Of a stretch of 7,275 nt of DNA, positions 5,216 to 7,275 are shown piece by piece. Positions within the stretch are counted from its first letter, which is position 1. Each line of letters opens with the position of its first letter. Both the position numbers and the translations under genes were made by a program. The stretch lies in the NCBI GenBank assembly GCA_037445875.1, contig JBBIJR010000117.1, forward strand, positions 1 through 7,275, written 5' to 3'. This stretch comes from JBBIJR01 sp037445875 (GTDB taxonomy: Bacteria; CLD3; SB21). The notes under the pieces were generated by a model, which saw nothing but the letters and a program-made list of their open reading frames with translations, did not search any database and was not told the origin of the DNA.

Positions 5216-7275
5216 TTGAAAATCCTGCTCCCGTAGTCCGTTCGCTGCACCTTGATATCCCGCAAAGCTGCCGACTTGACCTGAATGATGAAAAAGTAGC
5301 CCGCCGCCGGGCCGTCCGGAGTCCATTCGAACCGCATTTCCCAGCAGTGCAGATCCCGCGTAAAAGAAAAACTCTGGCTTACCATGTTCCTTTCTAGAAT
5401 GTCGTATCGGGCCCGATAACCTGCATTCCAGTTGCGCGAAACACGCAGATTGCCGGACACGTTGACGCCAAAAGTTCGAGTGACGGCCGAGGGATTGGCC
5501 TTGCTCACATCGTAGTTGAAATCGAAGCGCGCGTTCCACGGGACGTCGGCAGGCAAGGCGCTGTACTGCGGCAGGAACTGCTGATTGTAGGGCTGCTGAA
5601 ACGGTTGACTCGAATAGTTCTGAGCAGAAGTTTCCGTTTCGGTTGACGGTTTCGACGGCTGGCCTCCTCCTCCACTCAGGGAAAAACCGGCGGTGACGGA
5701 AGCGTTTATCAGGCGCGGAAGTTTGTTGAGCTTCTCCACTCGACGATTGAGTGTGCGGTCGAATCGATAAAAATCGTGCGTGAGAGACGTCGACAGACTG
5801 ATGTTACGGGCGAGGTCGTTGCTGAGGGAGAACGACGTGGCAAGGGTGGACAGCTTGAACGCATCCGCTTCGAAGTTGTAACTGATGCTGCTGCTCCAGT
5901 TCAGGAGGTCGATGGGCCTGGCGGCATGCGCTCCATCCTTGCCGGCTGTGTCCTTCTCGGCGGTAAGAACTTTGGCCTGAAAGACGTTGCTGAGACTGGC
6001 CCCCAGGGCCAGCGTTCGGCCCGACGGCGTGCCCCCGAACAGGATGCTGTTGCGGTAGCGGTCGAGTTTCCTCGTTTGACCGGATGTGTCCCGAGCGGTC
6101 TCGTAGTAGCCCCACGCTCGAGAGGAGAAATCCGGCCGGTAGGTCAGACTGAGAGAGGGCGTCATGACGTGGCGAAACGTCTCCACTCCCAGCAAGCCTG
6201 GATTGGTGACCCCATACACCTTGGTCGATACGGCGACACCGGTTGAAAAGGTATGCCTGGCGAAGAAACCTTTTTGCGTGACGCTGGTGTCATGGTTCTG
6301 GACATCAAAGCCGAAACGCTCCTCGCGGCGGTCGAACCAGGTCTCCTGCAGGGAGAAGCTGGGATTGACGTTGACATACGACAGCACCTTGAACGGCGCG
6401 CTCAGGCTGGCGTTGTGGTTCATGCCCAGCGCACTCAGAACAACCGCCGTATCGCTGGCCTGCGATTCCCTGCGCAAGAGATTGGAATTGTAACCGTACT
6501 GGATGTTCTGGTACCATCGGTCCGGCTGATTTCTTGATGCGGCCGGCTTCGGGAACAGCGGCCGCGACGATTTTGTCAAGGTAACGTTGGGGAACGTGAA
6601 TTCACGCTGGCCGTTGTCGAGATTGCGCGACTGGCTCAGACTCGCCGATACACTGCCCCACGTGTAGTTACTGTTGTACCCGATGTTGGTACGAATCTGA
6701 CGGTTCAGAATCTGCTGCTCGTTGATGCTGGTGAACTGGTAGAAACTCTTGCTGCTTACGAAGTGAATGTCCGCATTCAGATTCGAGCTTTCGGACAGCG
6801 TTTGACTGTGAGACGCGTCGATATTCCAGAGCCGGGTCTTTTCTCCGGTGATGTAGCTGAGCGTGGAATACGAGAAGTTGATATTTCCAGTGTACGAATA
6901 CCGCCTGGCATACCTCGCGCCGCCGTGGAACAAGAACCCCGCCTTGTCCAGGAAATCGGCCTGGAACAACGCATCGAAGTAGTCGTTGGGCGCCCAGAAG
7001 TATCCGAAGTTCCGGACCTGCTTACCCTCTCTGGGGGTCTCGTTGTAGGACGGGGGAGTGATGCCGGATGCTCTGCCCGTTCGATTAGGAAAGATGCCGT
7101 ACGGTATGGCGAAAATGGGGACGTCGTGAATGTACAGAATGACGGGCTTGGCTATCACTTTGTCCTTGTAGACCAACTTCATCTCGTCCGTCTGAAAATA
7201 AAAATGCGGTTCCCTGTTTTCGCAAGTGGTGAATCTGCCCTTGCTGATGTAGAGTGTGTTTTCGCCGATTTTGTG
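5212..7275 (-). CDS. lptD: LptD/OstA-like outer-membrane LPS-assembly protein (C-terminal 687 residues, start off window)
   Basis: The frame is open from the right edge of the window (codon 1 = 7275-7273) to TAG at 5214-5212. LptD is the outer-membrane barrel that, with LptE, inserts LPS into the outer leaflet. Visible residues 1-45 look like the end of the N-terminal LptA-like jellyroll (GRFTTCENREPHFYF, 13-27). The hallmark barrel entry follows (VILYIHDVPIFAIPYGIFP, 45-63). The rest is alternating-polarity, aromatic-rich strands rich in N, S, Y and F, as in a large beta barrel. Near the end, RDLHCWEMRFEW and GYFFIIQVKS match the conserved C-terminus of Bacteroidota/Chlorobiota-type LptD proteins. 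A Gly/Gln/Ser/Pro-rich stretch (about 535-571) is probably a loop. Only two cysteines are visible (18 and 644). An internal ATG at 7182 is not the start, since the domain continues upstream of it. The signal peptide and most of the N-terminal domain are outside the window. The gene converges on uvrA with a 4-bp overlap. Confidence 0.85.
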   Translation of the reverse strand, partial: HKIGENTLYISKGRFTTCENREPHFYFQTDEMKLVYKDKVIAKPVILYIHDVPIFAIPYGIFPNRTGRASGITPPSYNETPREGKQVRNFGYFWAPNDYFDALFQADFLDKAGFLFHGGARYARRYSYTGNINFSYSTLSYITGEKTRLWNIDASHSQTLSESSNLNADIHFVSSKSFYQFTSINEQQILNRQIRTNIGYNSNYTWGSVSASLSQSRNLDNGQREFTFPNVTLTKSSRPLFPKPAASRNQPDRWYQNIQYGYNSNLLRRESQASDTAVVLSALGMNHNASLSAPFKVLSYVNVNPSFSLQETWFDRREERFGFDVQNHDTSVTQKGFFARHTFSTGVAVSTKVYGVTNPGLLGVETFRHVMTPSLSLTYRPDFSSRAWGYYETARDTSGQTRKLDRYRNSILFGGTPSGRTLALGASLSNVFQAKVLTAEKDTAGKDGAHAARPIDLLNWSSSISYNFEADAFKLSTLATSFSLSNDLARNISLSTSLTHDFYRFDRTLNRRVEKLNKLPRLINASVTAGFSLSGGGGQPSKPSTETETSAQNYSSQPFQQPYNQQFLPQYSALPADVPWNARFDFNYDVSKANPSAVTRTFGVNVSGNLRVSRNWNAGYRARYDILERNMVSQSFSFTRDLHCWEMRFEWTPDGPAAGYFFIIQVKSAALRDIKVQRTDYGSRIFN

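Noticed and set aside
4868..5539. 223-codon - strand open frame spanning the uvrA/lptD junction
   Set aside because: It overlaps both real genes, is out of frame with lptD, and shows no domain or start signal.
5776..6246. 156-codon + strand open frame inside lptD
   Set aside because: Antisense to the barrel-coding region; the R/G/E-rich peptide is typical of reverse-frame translation.

Overview
The window comes from a Gram-negative (diderm) bacterium and holds ordinary chromosomal genes for cell-surface glycan assembly, outer-membrane biogenesis and DNA repair. By eye the G+C content is in the mid-50s percent. The lineage hint comes from the last gene, whose LptD-like protein resembles the Bacteroidota/Chlorobiota/Ignavibacteriota type more than the proteobacterial type. 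Clear Shine-Dalgarno sites are also missing before the starts, as is common in that part of the tree. This placement is an inference.

Layout on the + strand: bases 1-105 are the last 34 codons of a membrane protein, possibly an O-antigen flippase. An 8-bp overlap leads into a 422-residue polytopic GT-C (GT39-like) glycosyltransferase at 98-1366. A 4-bp GTGA overlap then leads into a family 9 (heptosyltransferase-like) glycosyltransferase at 1363-2367. These three read as the tail of one translationally coupled operon for a lipopolysaccharide or other surface glycan. A 94-bp gap follows, with a near-consensus sigma70-type promoter (TTGACA, 16 bp, TATATT). It drives uvrA at 2462-5215, a complete 917-residue excinuclease subunit with two ABC halves and cysteine-pair metal sites.

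On the - strand, converging on uvrA, is the C-terminal 687 residues of an LptD/OstA-like outer-membrane LPS-assembly protein (5212-7275; its start lies beyond the right edge). The stop codons of uvrA and lptD interlock in the four bases CTAA, so there is no intergenic terminator.

Functionally, the glycosyltransferases and putative flippase would build and move a surface glycan, and LptD would insert LPS into the outer leaflet. UvrA is a housekeeping repair gene between them. I see no mobile element, CRISPR array, RNA gene or defence system, and no strong case for an undescribed system. The points most worth a second look are the two-cysteine arrangement of the LptD-like protein, the interlocked convergent stops with a nearby perfect hairpin, and the compact uvrA promoter/leader.
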